The position numbers and the translations under genes are program-made. Under the pieces are notes generated by a model, which was not told where the DNA came from, made no database searches, and saw only the letters and a program-made list of their open reading frames with translations. Of a stretch of 64,000 nt of DNA, positions 33,924 to 44,100 are shown one piece after another; position 1 is the stretch's first letter, and the number at the start of each line of letters is the position of its first letter. The DNA is from CAZEQK01 sp964514395 (lineage in GTDB: Bacteria > Bacillota > Bacilli > Tepidibacillales > Tepidibacillaceae), in assembly GCA_964514395.1 (NCBI GenBank), contig CAZEQK010000008.1:38726-102725 (forward strand), written 5' to 3'.

Positions 33924-36900
33924 GTGCGGGGATTTAAAAAAATCATATTTATATCTTTAATAATGTCTTTAATCTTGATGGCAATGAGCTTGCCACAATC
34001 ATTTAATGATGACCAAAAACAAAATAAAGTAGTAATGAATAGTGTACACAAAACGAGCGAATGGATTATTAAGTGGGATGGAGATTATTCGAAAAATATA
34101 TTAAGCACTGCAACCATTCTTAACTGGCTTCCTGATTTACATATTACAAGAGTGAAGCTACATGGGAATGTATCACAAAAGAAATGGCTACAGGAATGGT
34201 CAAAAAATCCCGCAATAAAATATATTCAGCCAAATTATGTATACAGCATGGCTCAAGCACCAAATGATACGCATTATCCTAACCAAAATTACTTAAAACA
34301 GATACATGCAGAAAAGGGCTGGGATCAGTTTACAGACAGTAATGTAACCATAGCAATACTAGATACTGGTGTAGACCTAGAACACCCTGATTTAAAAGCA
34401 AATCTGGTAAAAGGAATAAACCTTCAAGATAAAGATAAGTCACCACAGGATGATAACGGACACGGTACAAATATTGCTGGGATCGTAGCAGCAGTTGGTA
34501 ACAACTTCATCGGAATAGCTGGGGTAACATGGAAAGTAAAAATTATGCCCATTAAAGTACTTCAAGCTGACGGTAAAGGGGATTCCTTTATTGTTGGTTT
34601 AGGCATAAGGTATGCAGTGGATCACGGTGCAAAGATAGTACTTCTATCAGCTGGTGAACCAATTTTTACCCCTTTTATGAGTGAAGCAGTAAATTATGCT
34701 GGAAAAAATGACGTTCTAATTGTTGCAGCTTCTGGCAACGAAGGTAGTCAAATAAACTATCCTGCTGCATTTCATAATGTATTATCAGTAGGCGCTGTGA
34801 ACAGCTTAGACAAGTATGTATCCTATTCAAATTATGGTCAACAGTTAGATGTTGTTGCACCTGGAGAAGCTATCTACACGACAGCATTAGGTGGGGATTA
34901 TACCATTAATTCTGGGACATCGATGGCGGCTCCTCAAGTCGCTGGTTTAGCTGCTTTATTATTTCAGAAATACCCAGATATGAGTGCTAGAGAAGTAGCG
35001 GAAATGATTAAATTTACAACGGATGATGTCGAGAAGCCAGGTTGGGATGTAAAAACTGGCTATGGAAGAATCAATGTAGAAAAGGCTTTAGACACCACCA
35101 AATATATTTTATTAGATGGGTATGAGCCTAATAATGTGAGTCAAAATGCACATATTTTCCCATTAGAGGATGTGTTACATGCTCAATTAATCAAAAACGA
35201 TGTAGATTGGTATAAAATAAATCTTCCCTACAACGGGAAGGTAAACTTAAATCTTAATCTAGATCAAACTTTAGAATATGGAGTTAATATTGATTTCTTT
35301 TCACCAGATAAGTTACCTGATATACTACCTGACGGAATACGAACATTACCTAATATTGGGGCAGATAATCAACAGCAAAACAATAACGATACTATCAATA
35401 CACCTATGCCACATAATAGTTCAAGCAACACAAATAATAATCTTAACAATATTAGCAATAGCCAAGATAATGATAACCAAGACAGTAATAATCAGTTGTC
35501 AGATGGTGGGCAGAGTTCAAATACAAATTTACCTAATGATAGTACTGCACAGGATAATAAAGAAACAAATGGAAATACTGACAACAATAATCTAGACAAT
35601 CAGGATCAAACAGATATAGCACCTAAAGTGGAACCAATCCAAAGCTATACGGTAACCAAGGAACAAAGCATTATAATCGATCTACCTAAAGGTTATACTT
35701 ATATTCGTGTCTATTTGTCTGATGAGCAAAAGGCATCTACGGTTAATGATGTGAATTACATGATCTCTAATCATTATACAATCTATACGGATGCATACGA
35801 GAGCAATAATAATCCTTGGAATGCTTACCAGGTAAATAATCCTAATGAAGATATTGTTGGTACCTTTGATAAAAATGATGATGAGGACTGGTTTAAGGTT
35901 AATGTAAATCAAAGTGGGACACTTTCCGTAAAGGTTTCTGTTGATACAACAAGACTGGATCCAATATTATATATCCAACAGCTAAATGGGAAGGAAGTAA
36001 AATATGACTATCAGGAATCTGGTAAAGCGGAGCAGGGGTATAGCTATGTTGAGCCAGGAGTCTATTATATTAAAGTATCTGATTATAATAAACATGAAGT
36101 GAATGGAGAATATCATCTAAGTATTCATTATGATACCAATGATGGAGATAGCTATGAACCGAATGATATTTCAACCCATGCAACTCATTTGAAATTGACA
36201 GAAAAAATATACAAAGCTAGTATAGCAGGGGTAAATGATTCTGATTGGTATGTTTTTCAGCTTGATGAACCAGAATATATTGCGATGGACTTCAGTGCCA
36301 TCAATCCTATTGAAATCGCTTTATATGATACTAACCTAAATATAATAAAATATATGACTATAAAGGATTGGAATAAAGGTGAAAAGTTTGAGGCGGGGAA
36401 ATATTATTTCCGTATTACCTCTAAACAGAAAGCAAGCTATTCTTTTCAAGTGATGAAATTCGTACTCTATGGAAATTTTATCGATATTAATAATAGTCCT
36501 GTGAAGGATAATATTTTAAAATTATATAATGAAAAACTAATCAATGGCTTTGATGACTATACATTTAGACCAGAACTAATGCTTACAAGAGAAGAATTAG
36601 CATTTGCTTTAAATAAAGAACTAAATCTACCAAGAGGGAAAAGAGTCGATTTTCAGGATGTTAGTAAAGAGGACAGCAATTATGTGGCCATTAATAATGT
36701 AGTTAATGCTGGGCTTATGAAAGTAGTCGAAGCTAATAGCTTCGAACCTAAACATTCGATTTCCCGTGATGAATTAGTTAAAATTCTAGCAAATGCATAT
36801 CATATCCCTGTCATTCATGGACTTGATCAAAAATATCCCGATGTAGGTGTTGACGACATCGCCTATAATGAAATTAATACGTTTAGTACCTATAATTTAC

Positions 36901-37043
36901 TAGCTTACTATGCAGATGGTGTATTTTTTAAACCTAAGGAGCAAGTAACAAGGGAAGAGTTTGTAGCACTGTTTGACAAAGTTAGAAATTTTGATATTAG
37001 TAAAGATGTATTACAAGGAATAGATAATTTAAACAATAATTAA
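33924..37043 (+). CDS. Secreted S8 (subtilisin-like) protease with PPC and S-layer homology domains
   Basis: 1039 residues from GTG 33924, chosen because GGAGAGGG (33911-33918) precedes it; TTG 33906 and ATG 33909 would lack a site. Order: signal peptide or anchor (about 5-25), propeptide-like stretch, S8 catalytic domain with Asp147 (AILDTGVDLEHPDL), His180 (NGHGTN) and Ser333 (NSGTSMAAPQVAG). Then a PPC-type module from about 398, a very Asn/Asp/Gln-rich linker at about 480-568, two further PPC-type modules (about 622-735 and 742-850, each opening YES/EPN and containing DxDWF/Y), and three SLH domains (about 852-1035). The protein is expected on the S-layer or secondary wall polymer outside the cell. 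The substrate is unknown. It lies between nuoN and ywzB with its own transcription likely. Confidence 0.9.
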   Translation: MRGFKKIIFISLIMSLILMAMSLPQSFNDDQKQNKVVMNSVHKTSEWIIKWDGDYSKNILSTATILNWLPDLHITRVKLHGNVSQKKWLQEWSKNPAIKYIQPNYVYSMAQAPNDTHYPNQNYLKQIHAEKGWDQFTDSNVTIAILDTGVDLEHPDLKANLVKGINLQDKDKSPQDDNGHGTNIAGIVAAVGNNFIGIAGVTWKVKIMPIKVLQADGKGDSFIVGLGIRYAVDHGAKIVLLSAGEPIFTPFMSEAVNYAGKNDVLIVAASGNEGSQINYPAAFHNVLSVGAVNSLDKYVSYSNYGQQLDVVAPGEAIYTTALGGDYTINSGTSMAAPQVAGLAALLFQKYPDMSAREVAEMIKFTTDDVEKPGWDVKTGYGRINVEKALDTTKYILLDGYEPNNVSQNAHIFPLEDVLHAQLIKNDVDWYKINLPYNGKVNLNLNLDQTLEYGVNIDFFSPDKLPDILPDGIRTLPNIGADNQQQNNNDTINTPMPHNSSSNTNNNLNNISNSQDNDNQDSNNQLSDGGQSSNTNLPNDSTAQDNKETNGNTDNNNLDNQDQTDIAPKVEPIQSYTVTKEQSIIIDLPKGYTYIRVYLSDEQKASTVNDVNYMISNHYTIYTDAYESNNNPWNAYQVNNPNEDIVGTFDKNDDEDWFKVNVNQSGTLSVKVSVDTTRLDPILYIQQLNGKEVKYDYQESGKAEQGYSYVEPGVYYIKVSDYNKHEVNGEYHLSIHYDTNDGDSYEPNDISTHATHLKLTEKIYKASIAGVNDSDWYVFQLDEPEYIAMDFSAINPIEIALYDTNLNIIKYMTIKDWNKGEKFEAGKYYFRITSKQKASYSFQVMKFVLYGNFIDINNSPVKDNILKLYNEKLINGFDDYTFRPELMLTREELAFALNKELNLPRGKRVDFQDVSKEDSNYVAINNVVNAGLMKVVEANSFEPKHSISRDELVKILANAYHIPVIHGLDQKYPDVGVDDIAYNEINTFSTYNLLAYYADGVFFKPKEQVTREEFVALFDKVRNFDISKDVLQGIDNLNNN

Positions 37044-37090
37044 AAAATAGATTATAGCAAACAAAATGATGGAATTTTTGGAGGGATAAA

Positions 37091-37324
37091 GTGGAGTCTT
37101 ATATCGCATATACAAGTCTTTTAGGTATCTTTTTAACGATAGTAAGTATAGCTATCACTTGGTGGGCATTACAAAGCTTTAGATTTGATTTATTTTTATA
37201 TCATCCTAAGAGTGCTCAAGCAAAAGTACTACAAATCATACTATCGATTGTCATCGGTTATCAGTTTGCGAAATTCTTAATTGATTACTTAGGCTGGTCC
37301 ATTAATCTAAAAGTATTATTTTAG
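37091..37324 (+). CDS. ywzB: DUF1146 membrane protein YwzB
   Basis: 77 residues from GTG 37091 behind GGAGGGAT. Two membrane helices (about 7-27 and 45-68) and a middle segment ITWWALQSFRFDLFLYHP fit DUF1146. In B. subtilis ywzB sits between the atp operon and ywmB-murAA, consistent with the order here once nuo and the protease are removed. Function unknown. Confidence 0.83.
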   Translation: MESYIAYTSLLGIFLTIVSIAITWWALQSFRFDLFLYHPKSAQAKVLQIILSIVIGYQFAKFLIDYLGWSINLKVLF

Positions 37325-37456
37325 ACTGATGACAAACTGCCGATTTCGTTGTTGTCTTCAAAATCCGCGTTCATCATGTACCTCAATGTACACTCAGCCC
37401 GCGGAATTTTTTGACGCCTAGAACTCGACTAGTTTCTCACAGCCTTCTATTTGTCT
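37323..37456. repeat. MITE-like dispersed repeat
   Basis: The element starts inside the ywzB stop with a 22-mer (37323-37344) whose reverse complement is at 2025-2046. It contains TCCGCG ... CGCGGA arms around a TGTACCTCAATGTACA palindrome and ends near a TTTGTC that inverts the initial GACAAA. No open frame. It resembles short non-autonomous repeats of Bacillaceae genomes; exact ends are uncertain. Confidence 0.5.
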
Positions 37457-37464
37457 ATACCCTG

Positions 37465-37499
37465 AAATAAGTCTTTCATAAGGCTTATTTTTTTTATTT
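37465..37499 (+). terminator. Terminator downstream of ywzB and the repeat
   Basis: AAATAAGTC (37465-37473) pairs with GGCTTATTT (37482-37490), one G-U pair, followed by nine T. Confidence 0.75.
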
Positions 37500-37580
37500 C
37501 TTATTTCTCCTTTTTCATAGTATATCTCCTAGAAATAATGTGAAAAATGATTAACAGAGATAATGAGGGGAGAAATAAGG

Positions 37581-38315
37581 ATGAAAAATAGCAAAACAAT
37601 GATTTTAGTATTTATTAGCATTATTATTTTTATTTTAGGTATTAAGGCTCAAGGAAATAGTGAGACTGATGCCGAAATATTAGTTAAAGCGTTTAATCAA
37701 ACAGGAGCTGAATTCGATAGCTATTGGCTTCATATAGGTCTACCTTTTACAGAATACAGTGATGATAAACAGCTTTTAGCAATTGGTAATCAGTTAAGTA
37801 CATTACTAATGCTTCCTAATATGAGTGAATTACAGAAAAATGGTGCACAGAATATTTATGTTAGTAAGGGAACTTGGGGCAAAGCGTCATCTGCCGAATT
37901 ATTGTTAAAGAGGGAAAGTGATCAGAGTAAACAGATTTATCTTATTTTTCGTATAGAAGGTGATCAGTCATTAGAGGATTTTAAAAATTTTTATACAATT
38001 CTTGAAAAAAAGTTGCAGAAAACCCAAATTTCACCTATAATAATGTCTTGTGTACAAGGAAATATCAATGATAAACTTAGTGATGTAGATCAATTCGTAC
38101 TTATAGATAAAGTATTAGATAATCTTTCAGCAAAAGAAGTTGAAAAATTAAATACAGAGCTTGTTAAAAGTATATCTGCTTATTCTTCTAAAATTAAAAA
38201 TCAAATTTGGACAAGTAATCACAAGATGAATTTGCAAGTGGCAACCCATGTTAACCAACAAGATAAAAAAACTGTCATAACAATGGGAACGCCTATAATA
38301 ACTATTGAATATTAA
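37581..38315 (+). CDS. ywmB: YwmB-family secreted or anchored protein
   Basis: 244 residues; ATG 37581 follows GAGGGGAGAAATAAGG, and an earlier ATG at 37563 lies within the ribosome site. An N-terminal hydrophobic segment (about 6-24) is a signal or anchor; the rest is soluble and faces out. The layout (LLKRESDQSKQIYLIFRIEG, then SPIIMSCVQGNINDKLS) and position just before murA match B. subtilis YwmB (DUF1779). Function is unknown. Confidence 0.78.
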   Translation: MKNSKTMILVFISIIIFILGIKAQGNSETDAEILVKAFNQTGAEFDSYWLHIGLPFTEYSDDKQLLAIGNQLSTLLMLPNMSELQKNGAQNIYVSKGTWGKASSAELLLKRESDQSKQIYLIFRIEGDQSLEDFKNFYTILEKKLQKTQISPIIMSCVQGNINDKLSDVDQFVLIDKVLDNLSAKEVEKLNTELVKSISAYSSKIKNQIWTSNHKMNLQVATHVNQQDKKTVITMGTPIITIEY

Positions 38316-38356
38316 TAATCATAGGAAATAAAAATAAGTTCGCGGAGGGAAGTAAC

Positions 38357-39661
38357 TTGGGAAAAATCATCGTCCGCGGTGGAAAGCAATTATTAGGTAA
38401 TGTTAAAATTCATGGTGCGAAAAATGCCGTATTACCGATACTTGCTGCATCGATACTTGGGCAAGATGGAGAAAGTGTGATTTATGACATTCCTGCCTTA
38501 GATGATGTAAACACCATTATTGAAGTACTATCTTATATAGGAGTTAATATTAAGTACCAAAACGGCACAGTTACTACGAATGCAATGAACATTAAACGTA
38601 CAGAAGCACCTTATGATCTAGTTCGCAAAATGAGGGCGTCATTTTTAGTAATGGGTCCTTTACTTGCCAGAAAAGGCCATGCTAGGGTTGCACTGCCAGG
38701 AGGCTGTGCAATTGGAAGTCGACCTGTTGATCAGCATCTTAAAGGGTTTGAGTCGATGGGTGCAATAATAAATCTAGGTCAAGGATATATCGAAGCTTCT
38801 GTAGAGGGTAGATTAACTGGTGCTAGGATTTATTTAGATTATGCTAGTGTGGGTGCAACAGAGAATATAATGATGGCAGCAACGCTAGCAGATGGTATTA
38901 CCATGATTGAGAATGCAGCCCAAGAACCTGAAATAGTTGATTTGGCTAACTTTCTGAATGGAATGGGAGCAAAGGTCAGAGGAGCAGGAACAGGAACAAT
39001 CAAAATTGAAGGTGTGGAGAAGTTACTATCTACAGAACATGCAGTAATACCAGATCGAATTGAAACAGGGACCTTTATGGTTGCAGCAGCGATTACTGGT
39101 GGAAATGTTTTGATAGAAAATGCAATCATCGATCATCTTAAGCCTGTGATTGCAAAAATGGAAGAAATGGGTGTTCATATAGAAGAAGAGGATTATGGGG
39201 TGCGGGTATATGCCAAGCATCCTTTAAAAAGTGTAGACGTAAAAACTTTACCACATCCTGGCTTTCCTACAGATATGCAATCACAAATGATGGCTTTGCT
39301 TTTAAGTGCTGAAGGGACATCGATTGTCTCAGAAACGGTTTTTGAAAATCGTTTTATGCATGTGGAAGAATTTAAAAGATTGAATGCAAGAATAAAGATA
39401 CAAGGGCGTACAGCAATAGTAGAAGGCGGTCATAAATTAATTGGCACAAAGGTAAATGCAACCGACCTAAGAGCAGGTGCAGCTTTAATTTTAGCTGGAT
39501 TGATAGCTGAAGGAGAGACAGAAGTCACTGGTCTACATCACATTGATCGTGGTTATGTTAATCTTGTTGGAAAACTAAAAAATTTAGGTGCAGATATAGA
39601 ACGTGTAGAATCGAAGGAAGAACATACAACAGATCATTTACAACCATTATGGATTTCTTAA
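38357..39661 (+). CDS. murA: UDP-N-acetylglucosamine 1-carboxyvinyltransferase
   Basis: 434 residues from TTG 38357 behind CGGAGGGAAG. MurA transfers enolpyruvate from PEP to UDP-GlcNAc, the first committed step of peptidoglycan synthesis. The active-site Cys is in PGGCAIGSRPVDQHLKGFE (about residue 117); KIHGAKNAVLPILAAS near the N-terminus and GFPTDMQSQMMALL are also typical. The neighbours ywmB and spoIID identify it with B. subtilis murAA rather than murAB. The last residues after DIERV are variable. Confidence 0.95.
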   Translation: MGKIIVRGGKQLLGNVKIHGAKNAVLPILAASILGQDGESVIYDIPALDDVNTIIEVLSYIGVNIKYQNGTVTTNAMNIKRTEAPYDLVRKMRASFLVMGPLLARKGHARVALPGGCAIGSRPVDQHLKGFESMGAIINLGQGYIEASVEGRLTGARIYLDYASVGATENIMMAATLADGITMIENAAQEPEIVDLANFLNGMGAKVRGAGTGTIKIEGVEKLLSTEHAVIPDRIETGTFMVAAAITGGNVLIENAIIDHLKPVIAKMEEMGVHIEEEDYGVRVYAKHPLKSVDVKTLPHPGFPTDMQSQMMALLLSAEGTSIVSETVFENRFMHVEEFKRLNARIKIQGRTAIVEGGHKLIGTKVNATDLRAGAALILAGLIAEGETEVTGLHHIDRGYVNLVGKLKNLGADIERVESKEEHTTDHLQPLWIS

Positions 39662-39677
39662 AAATATAATCTGAATA

Positions 39678-39760
39678 TTACAGGGGAAACCTGTTCAAGG
39701 TATTGCCACAGTCTACAAACTGGCGACTTTGAGAAATACAGGGGAAACCCTGTTTTTTTT
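39678..39760 (+). terminator. Twin hairpin region ending murA, second hairpin a T-tailed terminator
   Basis: Two near-copies of ACAGGGGAAACCTGT occur at about 39680-39695 and 39738-39753. The second (ACAGGG GAAA CCCTGT with a stable GAAA tetraloop) is followed by eight T and should terminate murA. The spacer contains ACAAACTGGCGACTTT, loosely like the MITE core at 37333. No gene lies in 39662-39887. Confidence 0.75.
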
Positions 39761-39818
39761 GATAAAATCTGGACATTTTGCTTTGAAGCATTATTTTTTA
39801 TAATGAACTATAGTACTA

Positions 39819-39852
39819 TTGACACTTGAGACTGACTAGTCAGTTCTATACT
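39819..39852 (+). promoter_or_regulatory. RND operon promoter with palindromic TetR-type operator
   Basis: A perfect 14-bp palindrome ACTGACTAGTCAGT (39831-39844) lies between promoter boxes: TTGACA at 39819-39824 or TTGAGA at 39826-39831, and TATACT at 39847-39852 (spacers 22 or 15 nt, neither ideal). A palindrome here is what a TetR-family repressor encoded in the same operon would bind. The start codon follows 36 bases after the -10. Confidence 0.55.
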
Positions 39853-39887
39853 AATGTAGTATTCATATAAGGAGGTAAAACAAGGAA

Positions 39888-41129
39888 ATGCATAAAAAAG
39901 TAATGTCTTTTATAATAATAATAAGCATAATTCTAACCATAGGAACTGGCTGTTCTTTAACAAAGGAGAAACAGCAAGCTGATGTAATAAAGCCAATCCC
40001 TGTTATTGTAAAAAAAACCGAAATTAAATCTATTGAAAAAACAGATAGGTACATGGGCTCTGTGGCAGCCAATAAAGATATCATGATATTACCGAAGGTT
40101 TCCGGTATGGTAAAGGATATTTATATCAATGAAGGAGACTTTGTAAAGGAAGGTCAAGCCTTACTAAAAATAGATGATACTAACTTACAGCAATCAGTCA
40201 AGCAGGCGGAATTAGCTTATCAAGGAGCTTTAGCTAATCTAAGTCAAACAAAAGGAAGTAGAAGTAGTGGCATATTACGTGCCCAAACCCAATTAGAGCA
40301 GGCACAGGATGCATTTAATAATGCAAAAGATAATTTAGATAAGACAAAGGATTTATACCAACAAGATGCTGTGTCCAAATCACAGCTAGATCAAGCTAAT
40401 TCTACTTATCTTCAAGCAAGTAATAACTTGAAAATTGCAAAGGATAGCCTAGAAAAAGCAAACTCTGAGGCAAGCATCAATGCAATAGAATCACAAGTGA
40501 AACAAGCAAAAATAAATATTACTAAAGCAAGAAAAGCTTTAAGTGACACTTTAATAACAACCCCAATTAATGGACAGGTTGCTACCATCATGGTTCAAAG
40601 AGGAGAAATGGCAGGTCCTCAATCTATTGTGTTGCAAATTGTTGATCAAAGCAAGGTATTAGTTAAATTAAATGTGACGGAAATGTCGCTGCAGGAGCTT
40701 CAGAATGGTAAGAAGGTAAAGGTATATATACCGTCAATAGATAAAGATTTAATAGGAGAGATTACTTATGTAGCCCCAGCAGTAAACAAACAGACTTTAG
40801 CATTTCCAGTAGAAGTAGAAGTAAACAATCAGGATAAAATGATAAAAGCTGGAATGATGGTTGAAGTGCAAGTGATCCAATCAAGTGAAAAGGACCAAAT
40901 GGTAATACCTACAGAAGCGGTTATTGGAACTGGGAATAATTATTACGTATTTATCATTAATGGTGATAAGGTAGCAAAGAGAAAAATAAAAGTAAAAGAA
41001 ATGAATTCTGGTGAAACGGTTATCTCTTCAGGATTGATAAAGAATGATTTAGTCGTGGTAAAAGGGCAATATGAGCTAGAAAATGGAACAAAGGTGGAAG
41101 TCGTGAAGGAAGAAGGTAACGCTTCATGA
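39888..41129 (+). CDS. RND efflux adaptor (membrane fusion) lipoprotein
   Basis: 413 residues from ATG 39888 behind AAGGAGG. A lipoprotein signal ends in the lipobox TIGTGC (Cys at about residue 22). Then follow the biotinyl-lipoyl half (IMILPKVSGMVKDIYINEGDFVKEGQALLKI), a long alpha-hairpin rich in Q, A and K (about 100-210), the second lipoyl half (LITTPINGQVATIMVQRGE) and beta-barrel/C-terminal domains. This is a HlyD/AcrA-type partner. In gram-positives it works with the RND pump in the cell membrane. It overlaps the pump gene by four bases. Confidence 0.9.
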   Translation: MHKKVMSFIIIISIILTIGTGCSLTKEKQQADVIKPIPVIVKKTEIKSIEKTDRYMGSVAANKDIMILPKVSGMVKDIYINEGDFVKEGQALLKIDDTNLQQSVKQAELAYQGALANLSQTKGSRSSGILRAQTQLEQAQDAFNNAKDNLDKTKDLYQQDAVSKSQLDQANSTYLQASNNLKIAKDSLEKANSEASINAIESQVKQAKINITKARKALSDTLITTPINGQVATIMVQRGEMAGPQSIVLQIVDQSKVLVKLNVTEMSLQELQNGKKVKVYIPSIDKDLIGEITYVAPAVNKQTLAFPVEVEVNNQDKMIKAGMMVEVQVIQSSEKDQMVIPTEAVIGTGNNYYVFIINGDKVAKRKIKVKEMNSGETVISSGLIKNDLVVVKGQYELENGTKVEVVKEEGNAS

Positions 41130-44100
41130 AATTAGTCGATATTTCAGTAAAAAGGCCTGTCGGCGTATTCATGATTATGCTTGCTATTATACTTATGGGT
41201 ACTATCTCATTAAAAAATCTAGTGATAGATTTATATCCAAAGATGAACTTACCTATCTCTGTAGTGATGACTCAATATAGCGGAGCTGCACCTCAGGAAG
41301 TAGAGAAAATGGTAACAAAACCCTTAGAGGGTGTATTAGGAACAATAGAAGGGATTAAAACATTGCAATCTAATTCATCCCCAGGGAAGTCATTAATTAT
41401 CATTCAATTTGACTGGGGTGCCAACATGGATGAAAAGATAAATAGTATTCGTGATAAATTAGATTTAGTTACAAATGCTCTACCAGATGATGCCCAAAAG
41501 CCACTAGTACTTAAGATAGATCCTTCCGCCTTGCCGATTGCAAGATTGTCAGTATCAGGGGACATGGATGAAGGAAGACTAACACAAATAGCTGAGGATA
41601 TTATTAAACCACGACTAGAAAGAACACCTGGAGTGGCGAATGTCAGTATATTAGGAAGCAAACAACAAGAGATAAAGGTCGAAGTAAATCCAACCTATTT
41701 AAATGGCTATAAATTATCGATGAATCAAATTATTCAAGTTTTAGCCACAGAAAATGTATCAACGACTGCAGGTAGTTTAAAAAGAGGAGATAAGGAGCTT
41801 TTATTACGAATTACTGGAGAATTCCAAAATATAGACCAAATAAAGAATGTAATCATACTTTTACCTCATGGTGGTTCAGTAAAGCTTAAGGATATTGCCA
41901 AGGTTACAGAGGACTATAAGAAGGTCACAGAAATAACTAAGGTTTCTGGTAAACCTAGTCTAACCTTTGATATTTCCAAAAAATCAGATGGTAACACAAT
42001 CAAAGTTGCTGATGGAATGTATAAATCAATGGATAAAATTAATCAGATACTTCCTAAGGGCGTCACTCTAAGTATCGTTAACGATATGTCCGTATTTATT
42101 CGTCAATCAGTGAATAATGTATTACGGAATTTGTTTTTTGGTGGTATTTTGGCTACCCTCATTTTATTTCTATTTCTTCGTAGCGTGAAATCGACATTAG
42201 TTATTGGTATAACCATGCCTGTAGCAGTTATTTCAACCTTTAACCTGATTTATTATACAGGAGAAACGTTAAACCTATTGAGTCTTGGTGGTTTAGCATT
42301 AGGGATAGGAATGATGGTGGATAGCGCCATCGTAATTTTAGAAAACATATTTAGATACCGAGAACAGGGCTATAACAAGATGGAAGCCGCAAAAATAGGA
42401 GCAAAAGAGGTTGGGCCAGCCGTTATCGCGTCAGCCTTAACAACCATTGTAGTGTTCCTACCAATCGTTTTTGTGGAAGGGTTAGCAGCCCAGTTATTTC
42501 GTCCTTTGGCTTTAACGGTAAGCTTTTCTTTATTGGCTTCGTTAATAGCATCCTTAACAGTGGTGCCGATGTTGTCTGCTAATTTATTAAATAATTACGA
42601 ACCAAAATTAGAGAATAGCAAAGGGCTAAAAAGAATTTATCATCCTTTATTAAAAGGATTTAGTAAATTAATGGATGGGGTATATACCTCGTATAGAAGC
42701 CTATTAAAGTGGGGCTTAAGAAAGAGGAAAACAGTAATATTTACAACTTTGGCTTTAATTATTGCTACCTTTGCATTGGTTCCTTATGTAGGAACAGAAT
42801 TTATTCCTACAATGGATCAAGGAGAGATAAATGTAGATGTAACCTTGCCACAAGGGACGATACTACAAGCTACTGATGATACATTAACAGCGATTAGAAA
42901 AAAAATAGAACAACTAAAAGAAGTAGATAAGGTATTTACTAGCGCTGGTAGTGGTGGTACTTTTTCTATCGGAAATAGTAGTTCAAATGCAGGTAATATC
43001 TATGTAAAATTAGTTCCTTTAAAGAAGAGAACAAGAAGCACTGATGCAGTAATGGAAAACATTAGAGTATTAACAGCAGATATAGCAGGTGCCGATATTA
43101 AAGTTTCTCAAATTCAAAGTGGTGGTTTTGGTAGCTCATCTCCTATTACGATTAAAATTACAGGTGATGATTTAGAAGTGTTACAGGAGTTAGCCCAAGA
43201 AGTCAAACAAAAAGTAGAGAAAGTAAAAGGCACAAGAAACGTAGCAAGTTCGGCAGAAAATGGACAGCCAGAAATGCAAATTAATGTGGATCGAGATAAA
43301 GCAGCCTATTATGGATTGACATTTAATCAAATTATGTCGACCGTAAAAACGGGATTAAATGGTCAGGTTGCAACTAGGTTCAGAAGCGGTGGTCAGGAAA
43401 TTGATGTTAGGGTAACCCTTCCAAAAGCGTATAAAGAGGATATGAATCAAGTAGGGGATATCCTTTTGCAAACGCCGTATGGGACTGCTATTCCCTTAAA
43501 GGAAATAGCCACCTTAGAGCAAGTCCAAGGACCTGCTAAGATCAATCGAGAGGACCAAAAAAGACAGGTTACCGTAACTAGTGATATTACAGGAATAGAC
43601 TTAGGAACGATTACGAAAGCTATTCAAGACAAAATAGATACCATCAACCTACCAGAAGGATATAATATAGTCGTAGGGGGACAGGTACAGGATATGACGG
43701 AGTCTTTTGGTAGCCTTTATTTCGCCTTAATCCTAGCTGTTTTTCTTGTCTATATGGTAATGGCAGTGCAATTTGAGGCAATCACCTATCCATTTATTAT
43801 TATGTTTTCAATGCCAGCTACCTTTATAGGAATTATACTTGGACTAATCGTAACAGGTAGACCACTAAGTATCCCTGCCTTTATCGGTATCATTATTCTG
43901 GCTGGTATAGTGGTGAATAATGCCATCGTTCTAGTAGATTATATCAACATATTAAGGAAAAAAGGATTAGAGAGGGATGAAGCAATTCTAAAGGCTGGTC
44001 CTAATCGTTTAAGACCGATTTTAATGACCACATTGACTACCATCCTAGGTTTAATACCTTTAACCTTAGGAATAGGAGAGGGAGCAGAAACCCAAGCATC

